In this document: positions 34,157-44,626 of the stretch, piece after piece
How positions within the stretch are numbered: the first letter of the stretch is position 1
How the letters are laid out: each line of letters starts with the position of its first letter
NCBI GenBank assembly: GCA_024196135.1
Contig: JAMQCK010000005.1
Span: forward strand, 1 to 64,000
Reading direction: 5' to 3'
DNA length: 64,000 nt
DNA from: Pleurotus ostreatus/Saccharomyces cerevisiae fusant
Lineage: Eukaryota > Opisthokonta
Program-made: the position numbers and the translations under genes
Notes under the pieces: generated by a model
Database searches by the model: none
Told to the model about the DNA's origin: nothing
Seen by the model: only the letters and a program-made list of their open reading frames with translations

Positions 34157-37100
34157 CTAGAAGAAACCGGACCCAGGGAAGAACTGCGACCCAGGCTCGT
34201 CATCGACGGACGCATCGCTCATCGACGCCCGGCTCGCGGACATCTTCTGCTGCGCGCTGCTGGTGAGGTGGCCGCTGCCGGATGCGCGGCGGCTCGAGTC
34301 AGGAGCATGTCGTCCACTGCCAGAACCTCGCCGTCCGCTGCCGCTGCCAGACCCTTGACGACCGCTACCAGATGTGCGTCGACTCGCGTCCACCCCGAAC
34401 CGTCCACTCCCCGACGTCCGCCGACTCGCCTCCACCGTCGACTGCCCGCTCCCCATCCCGCCCAACCCACTCTCGTCCTCCATCTCCCCCGGCAGCTCGT
34501 CATGTAAGGAGTTGTGGAACGGGTCGATATCTTCCTCGGACTCGAGCGCCGGTTTCTCGACCGCGTACTGGCTCGGCGACGGGCTGGGTGACGACCCTTC
34601 GTAACGGCTAGTTGCCTGCCCTCCAAACCGCCCCGTATCCCGCAGATCATATCCCGACGCCGGCTCCATATCCTCATCGTCCACCGACGGTGACCTTGCC
34701 CTCGCCTGCCTCCCACTCGCCCGCCTCTCGCTCCTAGGACTGCGGTCCACGGGGAACTCGCTCCCTTCCAATGGCAACGGCGCACGCGCCGCCGAGCCAT
34801 GGGACGGGTGCGAGCGGTGCGTCCTCGCGTCCCCAGCTTGGCCTCCCGTCTCCTGCCCGCGACCACCGAACAGCTGCTCCTCCTGACCCTCTTGCATCGC
34901 TTCGAAGAGTTGCTGCTCCTGTCTTGACGGACGAGCGTGGCGGCCGGAAGAGGGTTGCCCTGGTTGTCCGCCGAGGAACAGCTGTGCCTCCTCTGGTCGT
35001 TGGCGTGCGGGTGCCTCTGGCCGAGGTTCGCGCTCGAGGGACTCGAAGAGGGCGAAGACCTCGGGTCGGCGCTTCTGCCCGGCGTCCTTGTCGATGCAGT
35101 AGCAGAGGTAGAGCGTGTCAGCGCTGCATCAAATCATGATGAGTATGGATGACGCGAGATGAGCTGCCTGATAGAACTCACCAGTCAACGACGACGCCGA
35201 TGGAAAACCGGCCGACAAGACCTGCTACGCTGCCGACGAGGATAGCCGCGCCGAACGCTTCATTGGGAGCACCGAGCGTGTGCGCGGTGAACATATACGC
35301 GCCCAGCGCGAAGGGTAGGCAGAGCGTCAATGGTGCGAGGGTAAGGAGAGCGAGAGGAGCTAGAGGACGGGATGAGAAGCCCCGTCAGTACCATGCCTAA
35401 ATCAACAACGATGAGAACTCACCATCACCGAACCCATTCCGCCGCTGCCTCCTCGCCCACCCCCACCCGCGCTCCTGCAACGGCTGACCACCAGACGGCC
35501 CTGTCGTACTCCCCACCGGACCCGCCAACGCCGCACTCCTTCCCGCCGCCTTCCAAAACGGCTCCCCCGTCAGCCCCGCATACACCAACGCGTCCCCGCC
35601 GACACCTTCCCCGACGGTCTCCAGCCACCGCACCGCCCACGCAATGCCCGAGGCCGCCAACAGCGCGACAGGCTTGAGCATGTTGGCGACCGGGTGCGTG
35701 GACATGGCGCCGAGGGTGAGCCAGGGTGGTAAGCGGGAGAGAAGGGCGGAGATGAGAGCCAAGGCGCGGAGGGAGGAGAGGATGGCGCCAGCGAGGCAGA
35801 CGGTGCCGAGGGATGTCTGTGTGGCGCGGAAGAGGGCGGCGTGGATTGTGTGCGTATCGGTGGGACGATGGCGGGGTGATTCAGCACTGTTGAAAGTCAG
35901 TGAGATAGTAGATTAGATGATAGCGCAGACAACTCACCCCGCGAAGTACCAAGCCCCCACGACGCCCGCCGCACTCATACGCAGGATGCCCCGCGCTACA
36001 GCCCATGTCCATAACCACGTCGCAATCGCACCGACCAAAGCCCATCGCGCCCATCCCTTGACATTCCATGCGTAGCCCGCGTCCTCCTTCTTGAAGTATC
36101 CTACGAGGAGTAATCGGAATACCACTGTCGCGAAGGGTATGCTTGCTAGAAGAGCTGCGAGAAGTAGAGCCGGAGACAACGCTAGAAGGTACGGCTCTCC
36201 GCCAGCTACGAACGGCCGCGCAAGCTCGCCAAACAGCACATCGGTGACGAGTGACAGCGTTGCGGATGCAGCGTGCAGGCGGCGCGGCAGGCCACGCAGA
36301 AGCCGCCTGCCAGTGATGACTGCGAACACCAGTGGGATGAGGGCAAAGAGACGAAGGCTGTTGAGGCGGTAAGCATGAGCCCAGATTTGTTGTGATCAAG
36401 ACTCACCCGACGGTCTCTCCCCATGTCGGCTCGACGCCATCCTCAGTCACAAAGCTCCCCGCGAACGCCCAGATCGAGCAGATGGTGAGCGCAGCCGGTA
36501 CGAAGGCCTCGGTGGCGGCGAGTACAGGTCGCACCGCATATCGTAACGCGAGTACATGGACGTACGTCAGTACTGCTGCCACAACGGCGGATACGCAGAC
36601 GAGGGGGACCGTGCGCAGCAGTGTCGCATACGGCAGCTTGGATGTGGAGCCATTTGGTGGTCGTGTAGTATGTGCGAGGATGAGAAGTAGGAAGGCGCCT
36701 AACACGCAGGCTGATACTGCAAAGAGGTACGCAGAGAGCCATGGCGCATCGTTGTACTTTCGCCGTCCGCGGGGTAGATGGCGGGGGTCTGGTAGATGGA
36801 ATGTGCCAGGGGCAGGTCGAGGGAGTAGGCTGGCGGTAAGGGAGAGGGAGCGTGGTTGCTCCGATTGTGCTTCAACATCGGGCTGCGCGAAGGCATCGTC
36901 CTCTTCCTCTTCATCATCCTCGTCGTCCCCCTCATCCGGACTAGGCGCCCGAAGTGGTGATATGTGATGAGCGAGCCAGCCGCCGATGCCTGCGTCCGAG
37001 TCTGCTACGCGGCGTGACTGGGCGATCAATGGTGCGCGTACGCCCGCAGGCTTCGTCTCCTCATTCAGTCGCAGATAGGGACCATCGTCGTCTTCGTCCT

Positions 37101-37326
37101 CGTCGCTGGCAGGATCCTCGATGCGACTGTGACGGCCCGCCTCCCCGCTCCGATCATGGCGCGTACTTGACCCCGCACCACGCAAGTGGGGGTCGTCCAA
37201 GTCGTCCAATTCGCCGCCGCCGTCGGTGGTGAAGGAGAAGAAGAGCGGCTGAGAGGATGCCATACTCGCTTGCTGAGGCTGGCGAGTAAGGAATTGGGAG
37301 GCGTACGCGGCGAAGGAGGCGGTCAT
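34157..37326 (-). CDS. PNS1: choline-transporter-like (CTL/PNS1) multi-pass membrane protein
   Basis: Five exons (37326-36407, 36357-35938, 35886-35423, 35359-35182, 35123-34157) join in phase to 982 residues. The first about 190 residues are acidic and disordered with Glu/Asp runs. The membrane part begins at WLSAYLFAVSACVLGAFLLLI and has about ten spans, among them VPLVCVSAVVAAVLTYVHVL, LRLFALIPLVFAVITG and LALSPALLLAALLASIPFA. The family signature lies near the end: TSLGTVCLAGAI, VYAGLTGEPFWKAAG, FSIGVVVDW and ADTLYLCYCIDKDAG, matching the Choline_transpo (SLC44/PNS1) family. The last about 300 residues form a disordered tail with Gln-rich segments and an array of RRxS motifs. Transport of choline is shown for animal members; the yeast PNS1 substrate is not settled. 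A later Met at 37263 is an alternative start. Confidence 0.92.
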
Positions 37327-38229
37327 CGTGCGGGGGGCGTGCGATGGTCTGGGAAGGGGGCAAATCTAGTGAATCCGGTGCAGGCAGCGCAGAGAACGCT
37401 CTCTCCAACCTCCCTCGATCGAGTGCAGCGTGTCCAGAAAAATCCTAGTAGGCACGGGCGCTACGCGTAACCAGACTGTATGCGTGCGGGCCAAGTGAGC
37501 GACCTGACGTAAGGCTGCCCAATCGAGCACCTCCGGCTTTTGTGGCGCCGTCTCACGGCCTTGGGTGTCGGGCTTGGTAAAGGTCTTGCCTCTTGCCTCG
37601 ATGCTCCTGGGGGTCTGGTTGACGCAACGAGCTTTATCTGCATGCATTCTAGTCATTTGCGCTTTCTTCGTGAAGCGAACCGTCCCCTCGCGCGCTTCAT
37701 GAAGTCGGAGAGGGACTCAGCGTGGCCTCCCCGCGTAGCCCCACACCCCTTCATTAAGCAGAAGACGTCGATATATTTGCCAATATGTCTGTGGGGGATG
37801 ATGGAACTCCAAGAGTGCGTTATTTCCTCCGACCTTACGACTCGTCTCGCACAGTTCTCGACAATAGAAAGAGAGGCAGGACAATTCTGAGGCAGACAAA
37901 ACTAAAAGGCCAGGGCCGGTATATATACCAGCCCGAGCATGATGGACAGTCGTTGACAGCGAAGCGTATACATATGCAAACAACGACTGCCTTCTGGCGA
38001 ATCATCCGAACGGAAGGAAAGCTTCAGGGACTTCCTGGAAGGCACCCAAATAGGAAGCCTTTGAGTTATCCCAATATGGAAGGTGTCCTTGTCGCTCACC
38101 TCAGCCAGACCTTCGGCGGAGAATCGAAGCAGATGAGGCTTCGACCACTGGACCACCTGGTCTATGCACACAACCTACGGTGGCTTATAAGGCGCGTCGC
38201 CGGAGGGGAAACCCAGAATTTCGACAGCA
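37327..38229. other. intergenic upstream of kinase cluster
   Basis: This is the divergent spacer between the CTL gene (minus) and the first CDK-like gene (plus). Open frames are short and unrecognised. Confidence 0.45.
38186..38192 (+). promoter_or_regulatory. TATA box of CDK-like kinase 1
   Basis: TATAAGG, 44 bp before the ATG. The two paralogues have TATAAGC 38 bp before their starts. Confidence 0.6.
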
Positions 38230-39559
38230 ATGCACTTATCACCACAGGCTAGCAATTACGACTGGGTGCGTCGCAAGCTCACTCGAAAAGACCTTGCTTA
38301 TCGAGGTTAACTAGCTCGAGCCGCTTGGTTAGTCCTCCTGTTATCAGTCGGATAGATGATGACTGAGAATGCCTCCAGGCCAGGGCTCGTACGGCACTGT
38401 ATACAAGGTGTGTTGCTTCGCGCGCGCAGAAAGACTTGACTGACCTCTCGTAGGGCCGCTGCCGTCGCACTGACCAAATTGTGGCGCTCAAGGAGGCACA
38501 CTTTCCCCACGACGGCACCATCTCCTCTGAGATCGTCAGCTTGAAGAAGCTCATGCACGTCAACATTGTCCACCTCTTCGAAGTCATCAACGCAACAAGC
38601 AAACCTACTCTCGTCCTTGAGTTCTGCGACAGCGACCTTCGGAGGTACATGCACCAGTACGGCGACCAAGGCGTGCTCGGTCAGGACATCGTGCGCTCGT
38701 TCATGCGTCAGCTTCTCGAGGGGACCGCCTTTTGTCACGAGAACTGGATCATGCACCGAGACCTGAAGCCGGAAAATCTGCTCGTCAACTCGAAGGGCGT
38801 ACTCAAGCTGGCCGACTTCGGCTCTGCTAGCACGATCGGTGGTTCTGGGACAACGTACACGCATGCCGTGAGTCAGGTAGCTTCGTGGATTGTGGCACGC
38901 AGCGGTACTAACCCCTTAGATCACGACTTTGTGTTATCAAGCGCCGGAAAGACTCTTAGGGTCACAAACATACAACGAACTAGTGGACGAGTGGTCCTGT
39001 GGATGCATCTTTGGCGAACTGATCCAGGGATATCCACTGTTTTTCGGACCAGATCGAACGGAAGAAGGGCAAATCATTTGCGTCATGCTTGCTTTCGGAA
39101 CCCCAATGCCATTCCAGCTGCAGAGCATGAAGGCTGTCTCGGTGCGTAGGCCACAGCCTTCCCTATCCTCGTTTTGATGTACACTTTAGCCCGAGATTCG
39201 TGACGAGCTGGTGCCGTTCCCCCGCTACCGAGGACTTCCCTTAGGACAACTCGTGCCAAAGGCAGCGCCAGAATGTGCGCTCTGATCTATCCTCCTCTAA
39301 GCCCTCTTACCATCGATATGATCTAGCATTCGACCTCCTCAGCCGCCTCCTCATGTGCAACCCGGCCAAGCGCATCACCGCCGCCAATGCGCTCCAACGT
39401 TTCTACTTCACCGCTGCGAATATCGGAAACCAGTACGCGGAGGTACCGTCAGCCTTCGCTCAACCGCGATCACAGTCCCCGGCGCAGTTTTGGAATTCGT
39501 CTGTATATGAGTATTGGCAAGCCGCGCCTAATCCGTATCGGCCACAAGCCTGGGGTTGA
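38230..39559 (+). CDS. PHO85/CDK-like protein kinase 1
   Basis: This is a CMGC Ser/Thr kinase resembling PHO85. Seven exons (38230-38265, 38315-38327, 38379-38407, 38454-38867, 38920-39141, 39190-39274, 39327-39559) give 343 residues. Exon 2 is a 13-nt microexon coding for LEPL plus the first base of the next Gly. Features in order: Gly loop GQGSYGTVYKG, ATP-binding Lys in [16 protein letters not shown] catalytic loop, LADFG, and APE in LCYQAPERLLG. The PSTAIRE-equivalent helix is degraded (DGTISSEIVSLKKL), so cyclin binding may differ from PHO85. A C-terminal extension of about 40 residues rich in Gln, Pro, Ser and aromatic residues is absent from kinases 2 and 3. A decayed copy of that extension lies at about 42.4 kb. 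The catalytic residues look complete. Confidence 0.88.
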
Positions 39560-39845
39560 TTTTTTTTCACCGGATGAAGGTCGAGTTACGCAGGATAGAG
39601 TAACCATCCGAATGAAGCGGTGATGGTTGAGGCGCTCTACCGTCCTTGAATGCAATTGCCTCACGCGCTGCGAGATGCGGTACTTCTACACGGCCTGTCA
39701 TCACTCTATCACGACCCGTTTTCTCAATGTATCAGGATCGCTGCATACTGTACGTACATGTAAGAGATACAAGGCTCTTTGCTTGATTTCTGTCTTGTGT
39801 AAGAGGAGTGAAAAGCGCCAACGTACGCCATACATTTCGAACAAC

Positions 39846-39854
39846 ACGTGACCG
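39846..39854 (+). promoter_or_regulatory. E-box CACGTGACC upstream of kinase 2
   Basis: This site is retained in the duplicated copy at 42791-42799, while the surrounding sequence has diverged at many positions. Confidence 0.4.
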
Positions 39855-40380
39855 TGTCTCCTCAGCCCGCCGATTGCCGGCCGCACTTCGGGTCGCACCG
39901 ACCTTGAACTGAACTCTCACCCCGCGCTTTGCACCCGGGGCAGTCGCCTCGTCAGAGACTGGGGTGGCGGGACACGGTCCGGCCTTTCTATGCTCTGCCG
40001 CTCGCCGAATCATCGTCTTGCAATACACAGTCTTCATTCTGTACACGACGCTCAGTCACACGCATCGACCTCGAGGAAACACAATGGCGTCGCGATGGAT
40101 CTTTCGCCTTCTCACAGCCCGTCGCGAAGGAAGCTTCGCTTCTGACTCGCATGCAACTTCAGGATTCTTGAAGTGGGCTGACGGACACTGTTCTAATGAC
40201 GCCTTCAGCAATCTCCTTCGAGCCGGGTCGGATGCCTCGACTCGCGTCAGCAAACCTCGTCCCGTACATTGCCTCACGCTGCGAGCGATCTTTGTTGTAT
40301 CTGTCCGTAACGGGTAAAAACGCATCGTCACACAATCCTTCGCAATGACCTTCGGGTCTACGCTGTGCTTGATTCTCATT

Positions 40381-40387
40381 TATAAGC
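40381..40387 (+). promoter_or_regulatory. TATA box of CDK-like kinase 2
   Basis: TATAAGC, 38 bp before the start codon. Kinase 3 has the same element at the same distance. Confidence 0.65.
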
Positions 40388-40418
40388 TGAGGCACCGAAA
40401 AGACAGTCAAACTTAAGC

Positions 40419-41683
40419 ATGGCATTGTGGGGCGTGCCGCTCACCGAGCTGACACAGGATCCTCCTATCGAAAATTACCTCAGGGTACGTCGAGAGCGCC
40501 GTCGTACGAGCTGGTTCTTGCTCAACGTACGTGTCCAGCTTGAGAAATTAGGTGCGTCGCCACTTCGTATCGAGCGATGGGCCAGGGCTCATGAGGTTCT
40601 CATTAGGGCAAGGCGTTTACGCCACCATCTGGAAGGTGTGTCGCGCGCCACTTAGACAAGCAGACTCGACTGAACAGGCGCTCATAGGGCCGCTCTCGAA
40701 TCACGAACAAGATCGTGGCGCTCAAAGAGACCATCCTCGACGAGGAGTATGGATTTCCGGAGACAGCCATGCGCGAGGCATCCCTGCTCAAAGACCTTGA
40801 ACACCCCAATGTCATTCGCTTCTACGAGGCGATTGCTACCGAGTCCATGCTTACGCTTGTCTTCGACTTCTGCGACAGCGACCTCAAGCAGTACATGCGG
40901 CAGCACGGCGCGCTCCCACTCGACGTCGCTCGCTCGTTCATGAAGCAGCTCCTCGAGGGCACCGCCTATTGCCACAAAAGCAACATCATCCACCGCGACA
41001 TCAAGCCGGAGAACGTCTTCCTGAGCTCGGATGGCGTGCTGAAGCTGGGTGACTTCGGCCTATCATGCACCATAGGCCTTCCTATCAAGAAATACAGAAA
41101 CGAGGTGCGCTCGCCTAGTATATCGTGGCACGAACATTCACCAAACCCTTTAGGTCGTGACACTATGGTATCGTGCGCCAGAATTACTGCTTGGATCGAC
41201 GTCGTATGGCCCCGCTATCGATGTCTGGTCCTGTGGGTGTATCCTCGCGGAGATGATACAGGGCACACCACTGTGTAGAGGAGCGGATACCCAGAGCCAA
41301 CTCAATGCCATCTCGCGCGCCACCGAAGCTCCGTCAAGAAAGGAGCTGGAGAACATGAAGAAGGAAGCAGTGCGTACCGCGTAGCCTCTCATGGTCGACG
41401 ACTAATCACGACACTAGCCCGAGCTTGATATCAGTGCCTCAAGGTTCCCTTGGATCTTTCAGTGGACCCTGGGACGTTCCGTCGATAAGGCAACACCGGA
41501 CGGTGCGTTCTGTTACTCGTTGGCTACATTCCCTCTAATGCTCCTGCAGCGATCGAGCTCTTGGAGAGCCTTCTCGAATACAACCCCGCTAAGCGCATTA
41601 CGGCCGCCGATGCCCTCAAATACTCATACTTCATCAGCGCGCAGGAACTGGATCGTGGGGAATATGACATGGACACTTCGTGA
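40419..41683 (+). CDS. PHO85/CDK-like protein kinase 2
   Basis: Seven exons (40419-40484, 40539-40551, 40607-40635, 40688-41104, 41154-41369, 41418-41502, 41550-41683) give 319 residues. Exons of 13, 29 and 85 nt are the same lengths as in kinases 1 and 3. The N-lobe reads [15 protein letters not shown] with VALKE. The cyclin-contact helix is a recognisable PSTAIRE variant, [11 protein letters not shown]. The catalytic loop is [10 protein letters not shown], then LGDFGLS, and [15 protein letters not shown] is the intact P+1 region. [13 protein letters not shown] follows as in PHO85. The C-lobe ends [12 protein letters not shown] and the protein stops with DMDTS, an ending shared with kinase 3. 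The activation loop is short, [15 protein letters not shown]. All catalytic residues are present. Confidence 0.9.
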
Positions 41684-42386
41684 AGAGGATGATATGCTGA
41701 CGGGATTGAGAATTTCTACCTACTCTACCCTCTGTATTCTCGTGTCCTACCAGACAGTACCGTATCGGGGCTTCGAGTTTGTGGCTTGTAGCCACGTTTG
41801 CTTAGCATCAACAAATACCACCGACGTCATAACTGATGTCTTCTAATGCTGCTACCAAGTATCTTGAACGCCCTGTCCAGACAAATATGGTCATCGCTCA
41901 CCGGCCGCTCACCCGCGGTCAGTCTCGCGAATTGAACTTTCCATCACATGATCGTGTCCTTCCAACATCTGGCTCGGGCCGTTCCGGACACCTATCACTT
42001 CGTCCGTGCGCCCACTACCTCCCTCAAGACCAGTGAGCAATGTTGCAGCCTTCTGCTATTCACCTTTGAACCCGCAGCTGATTGTGCGCGCCCTGAACTC
42101 GCCTCGCCTGCCTCTAAAAGATATCGTCGCTTACTTCAATGCTCTCGAATTCCTCGCCAAATTCAGGTGTATCGCTATCCGTTGCTTGCCTGAGCTTTTA
42201 TCCTTCCACTGAACGTTCTGTGATGGCTACATGGCTTCCTTAGTCTTCGATCTTCAAGGAGCTGTCACGTACGCCCCGGAATCTGAACTCGTATCCGCGG
42301 TCTTGGGTCTTCGCGTGCTCCCCTTCGCCGCTTCCTCCCAGTCTGCAGCGCCAGAAGGTACGCTTCGATCTACCCTCTTACTAGAA

Positions 42387-42490
42387 GCCTTCGCTCAACT
42401 GCGATCGCAGTCACCGGCGTAGTATTGGAACTCGTCTGTAAATGGGTACTGGCAAGCCGCGCCTAATCCGCATCGACCACAAGCCTGAGG
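42387..42490 (+). pseudogene. decayed 3' end of a kinase 1-like gene
   Basis: The stretch aligns base by base with the last about 34 codons of kinase 1 (39452-39559), including GCCTTCGCTCAA and TACTGGCAAGCCGCGCCTAA. Two codons have become stops: CAG to TAG, and TGG to TGA just before the original stop. The rest of the kinase is absent upstream, so this is a truncated by-product of the tandem duplication and not a once-complete gene. Confidence 0.85.
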
Positions 42491-42790
42491 TTGATCTTCT
42501 TATTGGATGAAGGTCGAGCTCCGCAGGATATACTACTCATTTGATTGAAGCGGCGGTGGTGAAGATACGCTACCGTCTTGAACTCAATGGCCTCACGGGC
42601 TGCGAGATACGGCGGAACCGGACTTCTACATGTTCTTTTTTGACTCTCTCACGCTCCGCTTTCTCGATGTTTCGAAACCGCTGGATACTGTACGTACATG
42701 TAAAAAATGCCAGGCTCTTTTCTTGATTTCTGTCCTGTGCAAGAGGATTGAAAGGCGCCAATCTACGCCACGCGCCAGACATTCGAACAA

Positions 42791-42799
42791 CACGTGACC
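42791..42799 (+). promoter_or_regulatory. E-box CACGTGACC upstream of kinase 3
   Basis: This is the conserved counterpart of the site at 39846. Confidence 0.4.
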
Positions 42800-43299
42800 G
42801 CGTGTACTCGACAGCCGGCCGCACCGAACTTGCACTGAACTCTCACCCCGCGCTTTGCATCGGAGGGAATCGCCTTGTCAGAGACTGGGGTGGCGGGACA
42901 CATCCCGGCCTGTCTATAGTCTGCCGCTCGCTGTATCAACGTCTAGCAACACACGGTCTTCATTCTGTACACGACGCTCAACGCATCGACCTCGAGGAAA
43001 CACAATGGCGTCGCGATGAACCTTTTGCTTTCTCACAGCCCATCGCGAAAGTGGCTTTGCTTTCGCATTCAACTTCAGTATTCTTGAAGATGGCTGACGA
43101 CACAGTTTCGATGACGCGGAATTTGGCTCTTTCTGCGATTTCCTTCGAGCCGGGTTGGATGCCTTGACCCTCGTCAGCACCCGCTGCAATGGCCTCCGAT
43201 TTCTCATTGTTGTGTTTGTTCGGAAGGGGTATGTAGATCCGCATGGTCACAAAGTCCTTCGCAATGATCTTTGGCGCTATGTTGTGCTTGATCCTCGTT

Positions 43300-43307
43300 T
43301 ATAAGCC
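43300..43307 (+). promoter_or_regulatory. TATA box of CDK-like kinase 3
   Basis: TATAAGCC, 38 bp before the ATG, as in kinase 2. Confidence 0.65.
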
Positions 43308-43337
43308 GTGGCCTCGAAGATGCAGTCAAACTTGAAC

Positions 43338-44626
43338 ATGGCAGCCGTGCAACCCCCTCAGCCAACACGGAAAGTGCCTATCAGCCATTACCTCAAGGTG
43401 CGTCGAAAGCGCCGTCGTATGGAATACTCTTTGCTCACGGGCCGTATCTAGCTCGAGAAATTAGGTGCGTCACCAATTCCTGTCGGGGGACAAACTAGTG
43501 TTCATGAGGTGTTCGTTAGGGCAAGGCGTGTATGCCACTGTCTACAAGGTGAGTCACGCGCCCACGCAGGCAAGCAAGATCAACTGAACGCGGGCGCTTA
43601 TAGGGCCGCTCTAGAATTACGAATGAGCTTGTGGCGTTCAAGGAGACTACCCTCGACGAAGAGCACGGAATTCCTTACACCGCCATGCGCGAAGTAACTC
43701 TCCTCAGAGATCTCAATCACCCCAACGTCATCCGCCTTCGTGAGGCGATCATAACCGAGTCCTTGCTCACGCTCGTCTTCGACTTCTGCGACTGCGACCT
43801 TAAGAATTACATGCAAAAGCACGGGAATTGCGGCGCGCTGGCTCCCGACGTCGCTCGCTCGTTCATGAAGCAGCTCCTCGAGGGCACCGCCTATTGCCAC
43901 CAAAGCAACGTCATACACCGCGACCTCAAGCCGGAGAACGTCTTTGTCAACGCAAAGGGCGAACTCAAGCTGGGTGATTTCGGTCTGTCGCGCCCGATAG
44001 GCCTTCCTGACACAAGATACGGCAATGAGGTGCGCTCACCTGCTGCATTCAATTGTGGCGCGCACAATATTCAACCCCTTTAGGTCGTGACACTGTGGTA
44101 TCGCGCGCCAGAACTACTGCTCGGATCGACTTCGTACGGCCCAGCTATCGATGTCTGGTCCTGCGGATGCATCCTCGCAGAGATGAACCAGGGTACACCA
44201 CTGTTCAGAGGACCGGATCTTCAAGTCCAAACCCAGCTCAATGTCATCTCGCGCATCATGGGAGTTCCGCCGAAGACGCAGCTGGAGAAGATGAAGGAGG
44301 ATGCCGTGCGTACTGCGGGTTTTTTCTATCGTCTTCTGCTAACAACGGCGATAGCCCGAGCTCGATATTGATGGCTCCAGGTTCCCCAAGGCCTACAAGC
44401 TTCCTCTGAGTTATTTCGTGAACAAGGCGACGCCGGAATGCAAGTGCTGCCGCTTCGATACGTTACTCGAGCTGACTCCCCTTTAGCGATCGACCTCCTG
44501 CAGCGCCTTCTCAAATTCGACCCCGTTGAGCGCGTCACCGCTGCCGATGCCCTCAAGGACCCGTATTTCACCAATGCGCAGGGACCAAATCTGGGTGAAC
44601 ACGACGTTCAAATGGATACTTCGTGA
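43338..44626 (+). CDS. PHO85/CDK-like protein kinase 3
   Basis: Seven exons (43338-43397, 43452-43464, 43520-43548, 43604-44029, 44084-44305, 44355-44439, 44487-44626) give 324 residues. It is the closest relative of kinase 2. The N-lobe reads [15 protein letters not shown], the ATP-binding Lys lies in VAFKE, and the PSTAIRE-like helix is [29 protein letters not shown] and [15 protein letters not shown] are intact. Compared with kinase 2 it has a four-residue longer loop after YMQKHG. The sixth intron (44440-44486) must start with GC, not GT: GAAT|GCAAGT. Kinase 1 has GAAT|GTGCGC and kinase 2 GACG|GTGCGT at the same place. GCAAGT is the usual donor of rare GC-AG introns, so the gene is probably still functional. 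Confidence 0.9.
44440..44486 (+). other. candidate GC-AG intron in kinase 3
   Basis: The intron starts GCAAGT and ends TTTAG. Its position and phase match GT-AG introns in the two paralogues. Without it the frame runs into non-homologous sequence. Confidence 0.75.

Larger units (their letters stand above)
39560..40418. other. duplicated intergenic region upstream of kinase 2
   Basis: No gene is seen. The stretch is homologous to 42490-43337 along its whole length. It includes CACGTGACC at 39846-39854 and TATAAGC at 40381. Confidence 0.7.
39440..42356 (+). repeat. tandem duplication, copy 1 (kinase 1 tail to kinase 2 and flank)
   Basis: This segment matches the next about 2.9 kb in order and orientation. 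It starts in the kinase 1 C-terminal codons (GCCTTCGCTCAA...), continues through the promoter with CACGTGACC and TATAAGC, spans kinase 2 and ends near ctgcagcgccag. The homologous copy starts at about 42.38 kb. Ends are approximate because the copies have diverged. Confidence 0.85.
41684..43337. other. spacer between kinases 2 and 3, containing duplication junction
   Basis: The left part (to about 42356) is the downstream flank of kinase 2, and its counterpart follows kinase 3. The right part repeats the kinase 1 tail and the kinase 2 upstream region. It contains only the decayed kinase tail listed separately. Confidence 0.65.
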
